Assembly: GCA_001970955.1 (NCBI GenBank)
Contig: MPUH01000053.1
Coordinates: forward strand, 1 to 64,000
Source of the DNA: Stentor coeruleus
Lineage: Eukaryota; Ciliophora; Heterotrichea; Heterotrichida; Stentoridae
DNA: 64,000 nt
Reading direction: 5' to 3'
The notes under the pieces were generated by a model. That model did not search any database, had not been told where the DNA came from, and saw nothing but the letters and a program-made list of their open reading frames with translations. Within the stretch, counting starts at the first letter, position 1. Every line of letters begins with the position of its first letter. Positions 24,201 through 30,542 of this stretch are shown here, in pieces. The translations under genes and the position numbers were made by a program.

Positions 24201-24459
24201 GCTTGAAGATTCTAGACCTGGAGAAATGTATTCTGTTGCTCCGTTGATATTGTTTGTACCTTCAGAGAAAGGGTCTAATGATTTAGAACCTGATGATTAT
24301 TATTCTATGCCGGTTTATAAAACTTCGGAAAGGGCTGGGACTTTATCGACTACTGGGCATTCTACGAATTATATTATTTCGATTGATGCACCTACTGCTA
24401 AGAAACCTTATATCTGGGTGTTAAGAGGAGGAGCTTTTCTATGCCAGCTTAACGATTAG
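12295..24459 (+). CDS. Axonemal dynein heavy chain, inner-arm (DNAH6-like)
   Basis: A 12 kb intronless frame of 4054 codons; 48 of these come from a duplicated contig overlap (22070-22356), so the real protein is about 4006 residues. Four P-loops mark AAA1 (GPAGTGKTES, residue about 1352), AAA2 (GPATAGKST, 1633), AAA3 (GNSGVGKS, 1973) and AAA4 (GVGGCGKQ, 2326). A coiled-coil microtubule-binding stalk follows AAA4 and the C-terminus carries FFFPQGFLT, YKTSERAGTLSTTGHSTNY and ends LLCQLND-like, all hallmarks of axonemal dyneins. Length and the C-terminal GLYMEGCRWD...P.EM segment resemble the single-headed inner-arm type, closest in my reading to DNAH6. It generates force for ciliary bending. 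The subclass needs a phylogeny; dynein identity is certain. Confidence 0.97.
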   Translation: MSDDLRRQLAQRLDAKKKPMLENQQISGVSGMSKSRSQALIPNIGFLHNASSSSIVKPRKLNPISPFLKTSRTVAPQPKIAEIEEETLARATQRTKILPPISNPKIKKPHYHGDGKIIEEKQKIEQHKPYEFIQVIKNDPELMEDFWYCNRIGDAYDFQLVPFSKKNEEYLTISSRGITHFTTGGAYFLSLEEWEREYKLYQRLKEISFFKQYKKWKNFSLWKNLRRKKMMDERAKFLESELFILDEKLRDPLLDLREKAWDMFRFDFFDISCDRIRTIEEFAIEQEQKRTTGAQDLENLEMRIKNDIANSCRNSLEAFRRENKSTANNDDPNKGPEDDAEPFLVGDVINKQMPYTQDAIIRTHYKRLIKFVRLCDYHVIDAKITLSRQLHSKMKSTITFDYSIRDKKSSLRRQNQPLFIVKYLSTNDNLYFDPTNDIIKKAIYDATVRGLTILLNNYMLVNAPEFINYHDVDYEDKQTDEEFDLLQMIINDEEVKKFHADIKESIDTSFRKVVKYASNINPYIEIYKKNLNMNVENLANEDIEEIKKIINEYKKQEEDFKAIKEYEDLGIFQLNIVDLKVLILPSPTKCLKKIEAFLPEIALESATSLTVILNEANKNLKGNPRKVEEYVNIVKHIKDVEGKLQDITNRVNDLKDIMQLLEVFNIPFNDNTKRKYNETLTSLDSVRQRMQSFYERAESDKIRFTRELRDKIINVDKRTNDLKERLKNEKIANKDTPTGEMIELLANIGDEVNNLISDTKAFNTYQQELEIEPKNFVEVFELQKDFQRKNDMWNALHKWQDNVYNWNKTAFSVIDVDKISKEVDMYHRIAKKSMILEEQGNFVPQVLKAKVETLKDTMPVVVDLRCKSLKDRHWKDIRTELKFEANIYDPKFTLKDLLDLKVNSIKDKIAEIALRARKEEDIEKQLDEVENSWKEVYFDIRYDKNDDYYIFQDVDEIISKLEDTQVTLTTLLTNRFLGPLFERVDTCSKKFKLFATTFDEWLLCQKQWGELRKIFRSGDIAKKLKDKNKKFQQIDSQFYVKMKEISSQNHALTACTKEGLLKTLQDWNRSLEKLQKTLENYLDKQRTQFARFFFLSNEELLLILSNSQNGKLIQPHLKNMFEGIYELEFDENNYSVLAIISAEKEKVDIAKGVKAKGNVEEWLRSLEQAMHVALKHKMAEANSSSGDTTRKDLVQGFPSQIVLAICMIMWVNATEEGLSNKDLILESLGELFEQTNNYLDELSQMVRENLESHIRRRVVSLVTQDVHNRDTLEWLKDEEVSSIGDFKWQQQLRYYWNTSKDNCEIRQINAVFPYGYEFLGATTRLVITQLTDRCWMTITGALKINLGASLAGPAGTGKTESTKDLAKAMGRYCVVFNCSEQITYMMMEKLFMGLCYTGSWACLDEFNRIDIEVLSVIAQQLRIIKHAKDEEKAEFFFDDKKTLLNPTMGVFITMNPNYVGRTELPDNLKVLFRPISMMVPDYTLIAEVMLYAEGFSSAKELSLKMTKLYKLASEQLSQQDHYDFGMRAVKSVLNMAGSLKRKEPHLTEDVILIRAMKDSNVPKFLKEDLVLFNAIVRDLFPTANILDPDYGELESCLRECINQEKLKPIDSFIHKVIQFYETLEVRFGVMIVGPATAGKSTCYKILAKTMTELRNNNSRNQSFQKVIYQVINPKSISMGELYGEYNEITQDWKDGLASSIIREYCRKEDETRRWVVFDGPVDSLWIENMNTVLDDNMMLCLANQERIKLKPEMRMIFEVGDLTSASPATVSRCGMVYMNIESVGWKAILDTFLQKCTSEWNEKQCEHLNQLVTLYFGKAMTILRKNLHEPIPTTNNSVVISFCNLFKAVTSPEVCPRLNDQIEHFRKYIEKIFVFCITWGIGGSLDYNSQLRFDQSLSSELGVDLPRGSLFESFVSPNKIGGEFKTWESIKPEFKYDTELSYFQLLVPTVDTVRFEQMLKFAISIQKPIFITGNSGVGKSVIIYNSLMNLREPARISPIFMTFSAQTSSQQTQNSIVSKLNPIKKDILGGHGSNKVALMIDDVNMPTVEKYGAQPPIELLRHYCDHGNIYDRDKKFPIRIIDTTLICCAAPPGGGRSALTQRFTRHFHMVVIPDTSEESIALIFRTILDGFYSHGFKQEIQNMASSVVSATISVYQVLKAELLPTPSKSHYLFNLRDLSKVFQGMLMTKPINMPNPDLLIRLWMHETLRVFYDRLTNNTDKDWLIDAMLKFILQYYKVSITKDEAFGGPPLLFVDFLKGDQDMEDREYVEAKDHALLSKRIHEFLEDYNLQNSKTMELVFFSDAIQHLSRINRILRQQRGNCMLIGVGGCGKQSLSRLASFMCHCDFFQIQVTKDYRHSTFREDLKKLYLTSGGTNPRTSLFLMTDTQIINESFLEDINNILNSGEVPNLFTKEEIDVIEGDLRPIAEKEKVTDNFFNYFIQRVRNNLHIVLCMSPIGDLLRIRMRMFPSLVNCCTIDWVDPWPSDALLSVSKNKLLELPLNSMPKNEALKTRDLLSMMCVFIHESVIEISEEFSQVLNRKVYITPKSYLDMISCYFKILQEKQDELNASKNRYKMGVEQLVKTNKEVIEMQKILIDLAPELEKKKIESEELAKTVEIDSVKANKVKEIVEEEEREVNTKAQEIKVLQEDAENDLREAMPILEGAIKAVQNIDRTKINEIRAFPSPPELVVYTLETIAILMEAPTNWESIKKMLQNNFLENLMNFPRDNIKPVTLRKLRNKISANPNFTPEKVEVQSVASKSLCTWVYAIENYAKISKEVEPKRKKLEEMNKALSEAMAKLKQTQDRLSIELEKVNALESHLRSVIEESNRLDNEIQTTNIRLSRASVLTEGLKDEHKRWEIALEKLSEQITHILGNTFIASASVSYYGPFTGIYRSKLVNMWISKCTELGIPVSQSYDLQEVLGDPIQIREWNIFSLPSDSISINNAIIITRSERWPLLIDPQEQANKWIKKMEEEKMLKAVKQTDKDFGRNLEFCLREGYPMIIEDAGENLHPLLDPVLSKNLVEQSPGRYTLRIGETDIDYDNKFKLYITTKLANPHYLPEVSIKVSLINFTVTMQGLEEQLLGDVVRKEEPKIEAEQNRLIKEISDGQREIKSIEQSILISLSSNEGNILDDAKLIAKLDYSKKQSDIINKRMINSEKTKQENEIAREKYKSVARRGSIMYFVIADLSGIDPMYQFSLNYFSKLFSMILSNAPKTQTLQERIEILEKSVTETVYTNVCRGLFNCHKLIFSFLISAQILKDQNQINDFEWRYLLRGPTLATFKKIINPSVKFSDKTWNAVIFLXQILKDQNQINDFEWRYLLRGPTLATFKKIINPSVKFSDKTWNAVIFLQNTCKTFMEPPFAEEIIKNVKAWENYIACKEPHIQKLPEPYSNIPYFYKLMVIKAFREEKLIYAITEFIREMLGEKFVKIPPVSMEELYSETTKRTPIIFILSPGADPLNMVQRLAVEKKCFDRIDAISLGKGQEEKAKKAIERGYREGKWVILQNCHLAKSWMPDLDKFIENFEDPKNNMHEDFRLFLTSMPCNYFPIPVLQNGVKLTIEPAKGIQSNLQRSLNMLTEEKMEKTLHPENWKKILFSLCMFHAVVQERRKFGPLGWNLRYEFNESDLDTSMRTIELFLTEQENVPWDAIRFVIGEINYGGRVTDDLDRRSLNSILSCFMTNDVLGTSYHYLETPIYYIPENLSLSSLKNYASLLPLADGPEIFGMHENANIAFEKSESLFILSTALSIQPKEKGISALGKTPDQLVDELASKFLEDLPTVLMKSEEKVPIFTEDHEGLMDAMATFLSQEMERFNRLLTRIKSSLEDIKKAIKGLVLMTDDLDKMYTSINENRVPAIWTKVAYPSLKPLTSWLFDLRERIRFLREWLSVGKPKAYWMSAFFFPQGFLTAVLQAFSREHVIPVDTLNFFYEFQTMSNYLEVEERPEEGVLIYGLYMEGCRWDFDVMQLEDSRPGEMYSVAPLILFVPSEKGSNDLEPDDYYSMPVYKTSERAGTLSTTGHSTNYIISIDAPTAKKPYIWVLRGGAFLCQLND
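22070..22356. repeat. 143-base duplication around N at 22213 (assembly join)
   Basis: Bases 22070-22212 recur at 22214-22356 with one mismatch (22146 a versus 22290 g) and an N between. The total insertion of 144 bases keeps the dynein frame, so the protein appears to contain 48 repeated residues. Dropping one copy gives a normal dynein sequence. Confidence 0.88.
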
Positions 24460-24532
24460 TAATATAGTTTTTTAATTATTTTAGAGTAATTGAGGTGAAT
24501 ATATAGAGTTGGGTGTATCGATTAGATTATAA

Positions 24533-24751
24533 TTAAAAAGCATGGCAAGATTGACATTGGCAACTTGACTTCTTTTCTTCAAATACCGTCCTTGATCGAT
24601 TCATATCACTACTTGCACATGCATCTGTTGTAATAGATTTCATTTCAAAGTCTTGAAAACTAAAAGTCCGGATTATCAATAATAAATTTTTAATACTAAG
24701 ATCTCTAATATTATACTAAAAATTATATACAAAAATATCATAATCATACAT
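24533..24751 (-). CDS. Possible small cysteine-rich protein with one intron
   Basis: A candidate 67-residue protein. From an ATG at 24751 the first exon (MYDYDIF) meets a 15-base element at 24716-24730 (coding strand gtatataatttttag) and continues in frame to a second exon ending SSCQCQSCHAF and TAA at 24535-24533. The C-terminal cluster of three Cys in CQCQSC could bind metal or be lipidated. Support is modest: the intron lacks the A at position 10 seen in the other five, and the exon-one frame overlaps the end of the neighbouring broken gene. The second exon alone has an ATG at 24643 giving 36 residues. Confidence 0.4.
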
Positions 24752-24773
24752 AAATAATACAATTTTCACACTA

Positions 24774-25849
24774 TTATATAAAAACTCTTCCTCGGATTCC
24801 AGGTGATTTATTTTTTTTCAATATAACTTTTTCATAAGGACTTCCATTAATATCATTTTTCTCAATCCAGGTATCGAATAATTTTTGACTTTTTGTATAA
24901 AATATATTGACTGTTTTGGAGAAGTTATAGTTTTATATTGACTTATATTAATATTAGAAAATCTAGGAGATTTCATACACTCAATATATTCTCCAAAAGA
25001 ATTCTTAAAATCTTTAGAATTTTCAAGCTTAGTTATTGAATTTCCTGAAATTCTAGGGAACTTGGCACTTATTGTGTTACTTAAACAAAATCTTGTCTCA
25101 GCTTTACCAGTATCATCAGAAATTGTATATTCTAAAGATATAATTGATGTATTGCTTAGGCTTTCTTGAAAACTCACAGACATATCCGAGCAGTCAGTCT
25201 GAAACAATTCTTTAGCTTTATTTATTTTAAATAATAAATTTTTACTGCTATTTTTGTATTAGCATAAATATAAGCAATAACTTCCTCTTTTGTTTTACTT
25301 TTATAGAGTCAAAACTAACATTGTTCAAAGCATGGCTGATCTTAGCACCTTGCTTCATTAGGCTTCTGATAAAATCTACAAATAAATAACTCCAGGCTTT
25401 CTTGGGATATTATAAATTTCTAATGGTTCAGTTGGATTTTTCAATAAAGCTGTTTATATTTGTCCGGGATATATTATTTTTTATTTTATAATATTTTTTT
25501 ATAGATCACTTGGGATATTATAAATTTCTAATGGTTCAGTTGGATTTTTCAATAAAGCTGTTTATATTTGTTTAATTAAACAAGTTATATAAAAAAAATT
25601 ATGTGAATAAACACAGGCACTAAAGCTTTCTAAAAGAATTACTGAATTATTTTCAAAGCTCTTAAGATTTTCTATGTATTTAAATTCTTGAGTTTTACTG
25701 ATATCTTTGATATAAGTTTTAAGAAATTCAGGCCTGATATCTTGTGAGTAGTCTAAGCGTAATAGATTTATTGAGAAGATGTTGGTGCTGATTTGGATGT
25801 TAAATCTGGCACATATGATTAGATTTTCGTCATATTCGGAGAATTCCAT
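24774..25849 (-). pseudogene. Broken gene of unknown family
   Basis: Several protein-like segments follow one another on the minus strand in different frames: an N-terminal part starting MEFSEYDENLIICARFN (25849), then KKAWSYLFVDFIRSLM (about 25380), EEVIAYIYANT (about 25270), KAKELFQTDCSDMS (about 25210) and KLFDTWIEKNDINGSPYEKV (about 24870), ending at a TAA near 24774. I count at least four frame changes and none is explained by a 15-base GTA...AG intron, so the gene looks decayed. The family is not recognised. A 63-base direct repeat (25401 and 25509) interrupts it. Sequencing error is less likely because neighbouring genes are clean. Confidence 0.5.
25401..25571. repeat. 63-base exact direct repeat, 108-base period
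   Basis: The 63 bases from 25401 (starting cttgggatat) recur exactly at 25509-25571, separated by 45 AT-rich bases. No N lies between. It falls inside the broken minus-strand gene. It may be a real tandem duplication with an inserted spacer or an unmarked assembly join. Confidence 0.8.
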
Positions 25850-25980
25850 GTTTTTTTGTATATAAAATAATGAGTTTTTTGTTATTAATGTGTTAGCAAT
25901 TATTAGAATTTTAGGTTTAAAGGAATCATATAAATATGCTTATAGGGAATAAAATTAAGCATGCTGCAGTTGGGGAAAAT

Positions 25981-26672
25981 AGATGAATTTAATCAGGTAT
26001 AGAAATATGAAGTTATAAGGATTAAATATAATATTATCTTCTGAGCAAAAGAAATAGTTTACCCTAGACTACCTTCTTAAAAAGATAAGGTATAGCAGAA
26101 AAGTAGAAAGGGCTAAGCATAAACTTATTAAAATTTATGATAGCGACAATTCGGTCATAGAGGAAATCAAAGAAGTTTTTGAATCAAAGCATCAAAGTTT
26201 TGAAATCTTAATAAACAGATTGATGAAGAAAATTGGCTTTGAATTGAAGATTCAGCTGTTGATATTATAACTTGGAGACTTGGACTTGCTGATGTTCTAA
26301 AAAAATCGTATTTTAGATTGTTTTCCTTATTCATTAGATCAAGTAATTACTCTTGCTAACCTTAGATATATCATCACCTGTATTTTTTAATGTTTTGCAC
26401 CCGAATTCACAGATGAAAAAATAAAAATGAATTAAACCCCTTAAAAATCCAAATGGCCAAAGGGCAAAACTATATAAATGAAATCAATAATTAATATTTA
26501 GCATTTATAATAATATCAGATATCTAACTAGTAACCATTTTAAATGGTGGGCTAAAAATCTTAGATGCATATTTTATTAATAAAGTTTTTACGGTAAAAA
26601 GGGAATTACGCTAAAGATATAATCAAAAACAAGCCTGATAAGTTTAAAAAATACGACTTGTATTATTGAATT
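25981..26672 (+). pseudogene. Possible broken gene, family unknown
   Basis: The plus strand shows protein-like stretches, the clearest being FTLDYLLKKIRYSRKVERAK and IYDSDNSVIEEIKEVFES at 26058-26190. A second segment reading IEDSAVDIITWRLGLADVLKK near 26240-26310 is in another frame, and KGNYAKDIIKNKPDKFKKYD near 26600-26660 is in a third context. TAA and TAG codons interrupt the frames. No family is recognised and chance coding-like AT-rich sequence cannot be excluded for the later parts. Confidence 0.35.
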
Positions 26673-26673
26673 T

Positions 26674-26767
26674 AAAGATTTTTTGGTTGAGCTAGGAATT
26701 ATCGCTTGACTATTGTCTAGCCCTTGCTAATTTAAAGATATTAAAACCAAAGATTTTTTGGTTGAGC
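26674..26767. repeat. 19-base direct repeat, 75-base period
   Basis: The 19-base sequence aaagattttttggttgagc occurs at 26674-26692 and 26749-26767, bounding a 56-base spacer. The size resembles the direct-repeat-bounded insert in the Merlin relic at 28152-28242. Confidence 0.75.
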
Positions 26768-27034
26768 AAACAACTTTGTTATATTTTTTTTATAATAAAG
26801 AGAATATGAAAGTTTAATATGCAGCAAGAACCTTATGAAGAAAGTATTAGTAAGGAAGTATGAGTTGAGGTTTTGGAAGTTAAGAAATATTTGAAAAAAA
26901 AAAGCATAGGATGAATTTATTAGAGAACTCTGCAAAAAATGCTAATTATATCCTTATAGCTTTTTTAGTTATTTAATACATAAAATGCATTAATTACTCA
27001 TAGTTTTTCTGAAATAAGATTTTTTTTCTCAAAC

Positions 27035-27097
27035 TAATCAGGTTTATTTTAGGGATTCATAATCANTAATCAGGTTTATTTTAGGGATTCATAATCA
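27035..27097. repeat. 31-base duplication around N at 27066 (assembly join)
   Basis: Bases 27035-27065 recur exactly at 27067-27097 with an N between. No gene is affected. It marks another contig boundary, so the DNA to the right, including the transposon relic, is joined to the dynein contig only by scaffolding. Confidence 0.85.
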
Positions 27098-27257
27098 ATA
27101 ATTATACATTCTTGAAGTTTTGAATTTATTTAGTTAATATTTTTTTCAATAGCCTTTACCGGTAGAAGTTCTCTTTTCCACCCTCACATAAAAAGATGAA
27201 TTAAAAAAAAAATAAGAATCTGAAAGGTTAAGGTAAAGTGACTGTTATCCTATTAGA

Positions 27258-27395
27258 ATGCGTATGCAAAGGTCTAAAGATGAACGGAAATTCGCTTTAG
27301 ATAATGTGAGCGAAATAATAAGAAAGCGTACTGAAGAACTTATAGCTATTGATTATGTTGGTCTAAATATGAATTATATTTCCCTAACACCCTAA
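27258..27395 (+). pseudogene. Short coding-like fragment
   Basis: A 45-codon frame from ATG 27258 to TAA 27395 with a strongly coding-like composition (RSKDERKFALDNVSEIIRKR, then TEELIAIDYVG). No family is recognised and nothing upstream extends it through a 15-base intron. It may be the surviving piece of a broken gene; it ends just before the 3' end of the Merlin relic on the other strand. Confidence 0.3.
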
Positions 27396-28151
27396 TATTC
27401 TTATAATGTCACTAGTTATCATATTTTGGAATATGAGCTTGTTCTAAAAGCGTCTTCTCCACATATGATCTGCCAAATAGGATGAAAGGTTTTTTTTGCT
27501 TGTTCCATATTGATGTCTGAGTCTAGTTTTGATGAGCATCCATGAATTTTCAATTTGTTGGGTATATATTGATGCGTCATCTGGATCAACAAAGTTATAT
27601 TTATGTAATATAGCCTAATGTTGGTAAATACCGTAATCAATATTTTCAATATTTGCGTATGAAGCCCAGCCATCACTTAAAATAGTACTTCCTAGTAGTA
27701 AATTTTGAATTTGATTCTCTAACGTTTCACACCTTCTATCTTCAACAATCTATAAGAAACAGAATCCAGTTTCTCGTTCTATTGCTCCAAAAACCCATTG
27801 CCCCTTTATTTTTTCTCCTCTGTTGTATTTCCGACGAAAGAAATAAGATTCATCAATTTATACAGTAACGGGATCGCCTTCTTCCGAAATTCCACTTATC
27901 ATTTCAGAATTTTCTTCTGAATGCCATGAGCACAATTCTCTGAAATTCGTGAACCAGAAACATACAGTGTTCTACATCTATCTCATGTGCAATGAATTTC
28001 TGTGATAGATTTGCGGACCATAAATACAGAAGATAAACAATTTTATCAAGGTTAAGATTAGAATTTGAAAAAATGGAATCATAGCGGATACTTTTTTTGA
28101 AATTGTAACTATTATATCTCCAATTATAGTTGTCTGATAAGCTAGAGTTTT

Positions 28152-28242
28152 GATTTAATGCACATAGTTAGTTAGTTAGAAAATATATCATTCATAGTCG
28201 TGAACTCTGTATTAATTAATTTTCAAAGATTTAATGCACATA
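28152..28242. repeat. 15-base direct repeats bounding a 61-base insert in the transposon
   Basis: gatttaatgcacata occurs at 28152-28166 and 28228-28242. The 61 bases between are unrelated to transposase. Taking out the spacer with one repeat copy (76 bases) restores the transposase frame from the zinc-finger part (NKLCALN) into the following helix (SDNYNWRY...KKSIRYDSIF). Confidence 0.85.
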
Positions 28243-28344
28243 ACTTATTGCATTTTTCGCAAATTTTTGAGTTGTGGATCAATATTTTATTAGCAAGCCA
28301 CTTAATAGTGAATTCTACTCCAGAAAATTCATCAAATAATGAGA

Positions 28345-28492
28345 AGAGCCTTCAATTTCCATCTAAAATTACTTTTTAGATAGGATTTCTAGAGGTGGAA
28401 TGATTTTTCTGATATTTTTATTGCGTCNAGAGCCTTCAATTTCCATCTAAAATTACTTTTTAGATAGGATTTCTAGAGGTGGAATGATTTTT
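28345..28492. repeat. 64-base duplication around N at 28428 (assembly join)
   Basis: The sequence from 28345 to 28408 (starting agagccttcaat) recurs from 28429, directly after the N at 28428. About 19 bases of non-matching sequence lie between the end of the first copy and the N. It sits in the N-terminal part of the Merlin relic. Confidence 0.8.
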
Positions 28493-28786
28493 AATTCTTC
28501 TGAATATGGAGGGTGGACTAAGTAGCATGCACCATTTACCAATATTCCAATATATATTTTACTTATATTTCAAATCCTAAAACCATATCAGCATATCCAA
28601 TAAATCTAAATCATAGTTTTCCTACCAAAATTTTTAATAATCCATTATACTATCATCACAAAACAAAAACCCTCATACACACCTACAAAATTCACCAAAT
28701 CTTTTAATATCCAAACCCATGCAATCTTAAAAAACCCAAATTTCTCTCAAAAAATTCCCATCACTATTAAATTATAATCATAAAAT

Positions 28787-29200
28787 ATGCAAGAGTCGGA
28801 AGGCAGGAGATTTGCATTTGGAAACCATTCATACACTGATTATCATTCAGATATGAGTGATGCTACTGGCTTTATCGAATACCCATATTCACGTTTTCAT
28901 CCAAGATTCCCTAACTCAAGAAAGAACGGCTTACAAAGAGGTGAAGACCCAAAACCAAAATGGCTGGAATACTGCAAGCCAAGTTGTCGTGATGAGAATG
29001 ATAAAGTAAAGAGATGTGAGCAAGCTTTAAAGATCATAAGGTCTAGTGATCCAGAAAAGTCTTGCTTGTTCAGATACAGACAATGGGTTGAATGTGTTGA
29101 GACCTGTGCTCAAAATAAAGTCTTCCCACATCTTAAAGGGCCATCAAGACAAGGACCTATGGACTGGTTTAGAGCACATGGTCCATCAGGGCACGTATAG
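28787..29200 (+). CDS. QCR6: Complex III hinge protein (UQCRH/QCR6-like)
   Basis: A 137-residue protein whose residues 60-118 match the ubiquinol-cytochrome c reductase hinge protein: paired cysteines at 63/67, 77, 93, 103 and 107, with the conserved tail C...WVECVETCAQNKVFPHLKG (family form D.C...KLF..LK). In animals and fungi this acidic subunit sits on the intermembrane-space face of complex III near cytochrome c1 and is imported by the disulfide relay, needing no presequence. Here the N-terminal 55 residues are an extension without a clear targeting signal, and the protein is less acidic than usual. The gene has a C-rich 5' flank and G-rich 3' flank. Confidence 0.8.
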   Translation: MQESEGRRFAFGNHSYTDYHSDMSDATGFIEYPYSRFHPRFPNSRKNGLQRGEDPKPKWLEYCKPSCRDENDKVKRCEQALKIIRSSDPEKSCLFRYRQWVECVETCAQNKVFPHLKGPSRQGPMDWFRAHGPSGHV

Positions 29201-30074
29201 TTAATTTCTTTCTTTCGTAAATTTTATAAGAAAATCTTGGCTGTCTAGGAAAGTCAAGATTTGTGTTTGGAGTAAAGAGAATGAGATTTTGATTTTTTTT
29301 ACTGGGGTTGTAAGATGAGAATAAGTAATTTAGGTTGGGAGAACTTGGGTTTAGAGTTTAGATGAATGGATTTTGAAGAAAATTTGAAGGATTTAAGGGA
29401 GAAGAAGAAGAGATTTGGATTTTGGTAAGTAGGGTTATGTGAAGATAGGTCAATTATATAAGATATTGGGATTTTATGATTATGCTTTGGAGGTATTTGC
29501 TTTTAGGAAATAGGATTTGCCTGGCTTTTTTTTTTGTATGTATGGAAAAATAGTTGATGATTTTTTGTGTTATTTTATTTTTCTGGTATGACAAAGTGAT
29601 ATGCTAGTTAAGAAAAAAATCATAATAAGAGATTGTTTACCGATATGATAAGACTAAAGCGGTAATATATAGTTGAATTTACTGTTTTAAAAATTAAGTT
29701 ATTCGTAAACTGTAAAGAAAATTGCAAAGAATTCTATAGTATTTTAATAAATACTTCTTTTAATCAATTTTTATAATTACGCCCTCACCTGAAGTTTTTC
29801 ATCTTAAATAATAAAACATAATTTATTCTCCTCCTAAAACCTGTAACAGACAAAAAATGGACTTACACGAACAAAAGCAAGCTATATAAAATACTCACAT
29901 ATACAATTTTACTTAACACCAATAACATAAAACATACCAATCCTACATACATAAAAACAACCCTTTTTCCCATAATCAACAAACCAATTCTACGATCTCT
30001 TTACCTTAATTCTAAAAAACCTCAAAAGCCTTACAAATCAAAAAAACTAAAATTCCCCAGTTTATTCTAAATAA
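29201..30074. other. Intergenic, no gene seen
   Basis: G-rich and C-poor on the plus strand to about 29520, then AT-rich, then C-rich and G-poor from about 29770 to 30060. The switch fits a boundary between the 3' flank of the plus-strand hinge gene and the 3' flank of the minus-strand gene at 30075. No coding frame was found. Confidence 0.6.
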
Positions 30075-30542
30075 TTAAGATGATCTTTTTTTCTTTTTAG
30101 CCTCAAATATTGCTGTGATGATATAAAGGACTAAAAACACTAATACACTGACAAAAGTGACTATAGCAATAAGCGCTATCATGACCAAAGCTTCTGAATA
30201 ATCCCTCAAACATATTTCCTCATCAAAAATCCAAAAAGATCCCAAGATCAACCATACAATTTGGAATAAAGCAACTAACAAAAAGGAATTTTGATTAAAG
30301 ACCCTGATTTACTAATCATCCTTTTAGCTATTTGAGATATAGAAGCAACTGTGATTATAACTTGAGCTATAAGCTCTAAATAAAGCCAAGTATTGGCGAT
30401 TTCACAATCATTTTTCTCTATTTAAAAAAGGGCATATGAGAGATCTATTATAAACAGAATACCAAATATATTAAGATAATGCATGCATGGAACTGCTTTT
30501 TGCTTCATCCCTTCGTCTGATAGTAGTGGAGTTTTGTCCATT
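30075..30542 (-). pseudogene. Decaying four-span membrane protein gene
   Basis: Starting at an ATG at 30542 (MDKTPLLSDEGMKQ) the frame encodes a first hydrophobic segment, meets one in-frame TAA after ...DLSYALF (about 30424), continues in the same frame through a second span (TWLYLELIAQVIITVASISQIA), then shifts frame near 30290 into a third and fourth span (LLVALFQIVWLILGSFWIF and LVMIALIAIVTFVSVLVFLV) ending AKKKKRSS and TAA. No 15-base intron explains either break. The layout suggests a small four-helix membrane protein of about 150 residues that has recently lost function, or two sequence errors. The family is not recognised. Confidence 0.5.

Larger units (their letters stand above)
27398..28560 (-). 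mobile_element. Decayed Merlin (IS1595/ISXO2-like) DNA transposon
   Basis: The minus strand encodes a degraded Merlin transposase. In order: a LFDEFSGVEFTIKWLANK helix, a zinc-finger-like CEKCNKLC, KKSIRYDSIF, NTVCFWFTNFRELC, then the catalytic core with IDESYFF (first D), KYNRGEKIKGQWVFGAIERE, LSDGWASYA (second D), NFVDPDDA and IENSW (E), ending SSYLADHMWRRRF. This matches the ISXO2-like DDE transposase of eukaryotic Merlin elements. The copy is broken by at least four in-frame stops, two or more frame changes, a 76-base insertion (28152-28242) and a scaffold N. I could not identify terminal inverted repeats or a target-site duplication. Cut-and-paste movement is the family's known mechanism; this copy looks dead. 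Confidence 0.85.

Noticed and set aside
25401-25571. Terminal repeats of an LTR element
   Set aside because: The repeats are only 63 bases apart by 45, with no retroelement coding sequence between or around them.
27398-28560. Idea that the Merlin transposase is intact under a UAR=Gln code
   Set aside because: Several of its stops are TAA or TAG at places where Gln is possible, but frame changes and at least one TGA are also present, so ordinary decay explains it.
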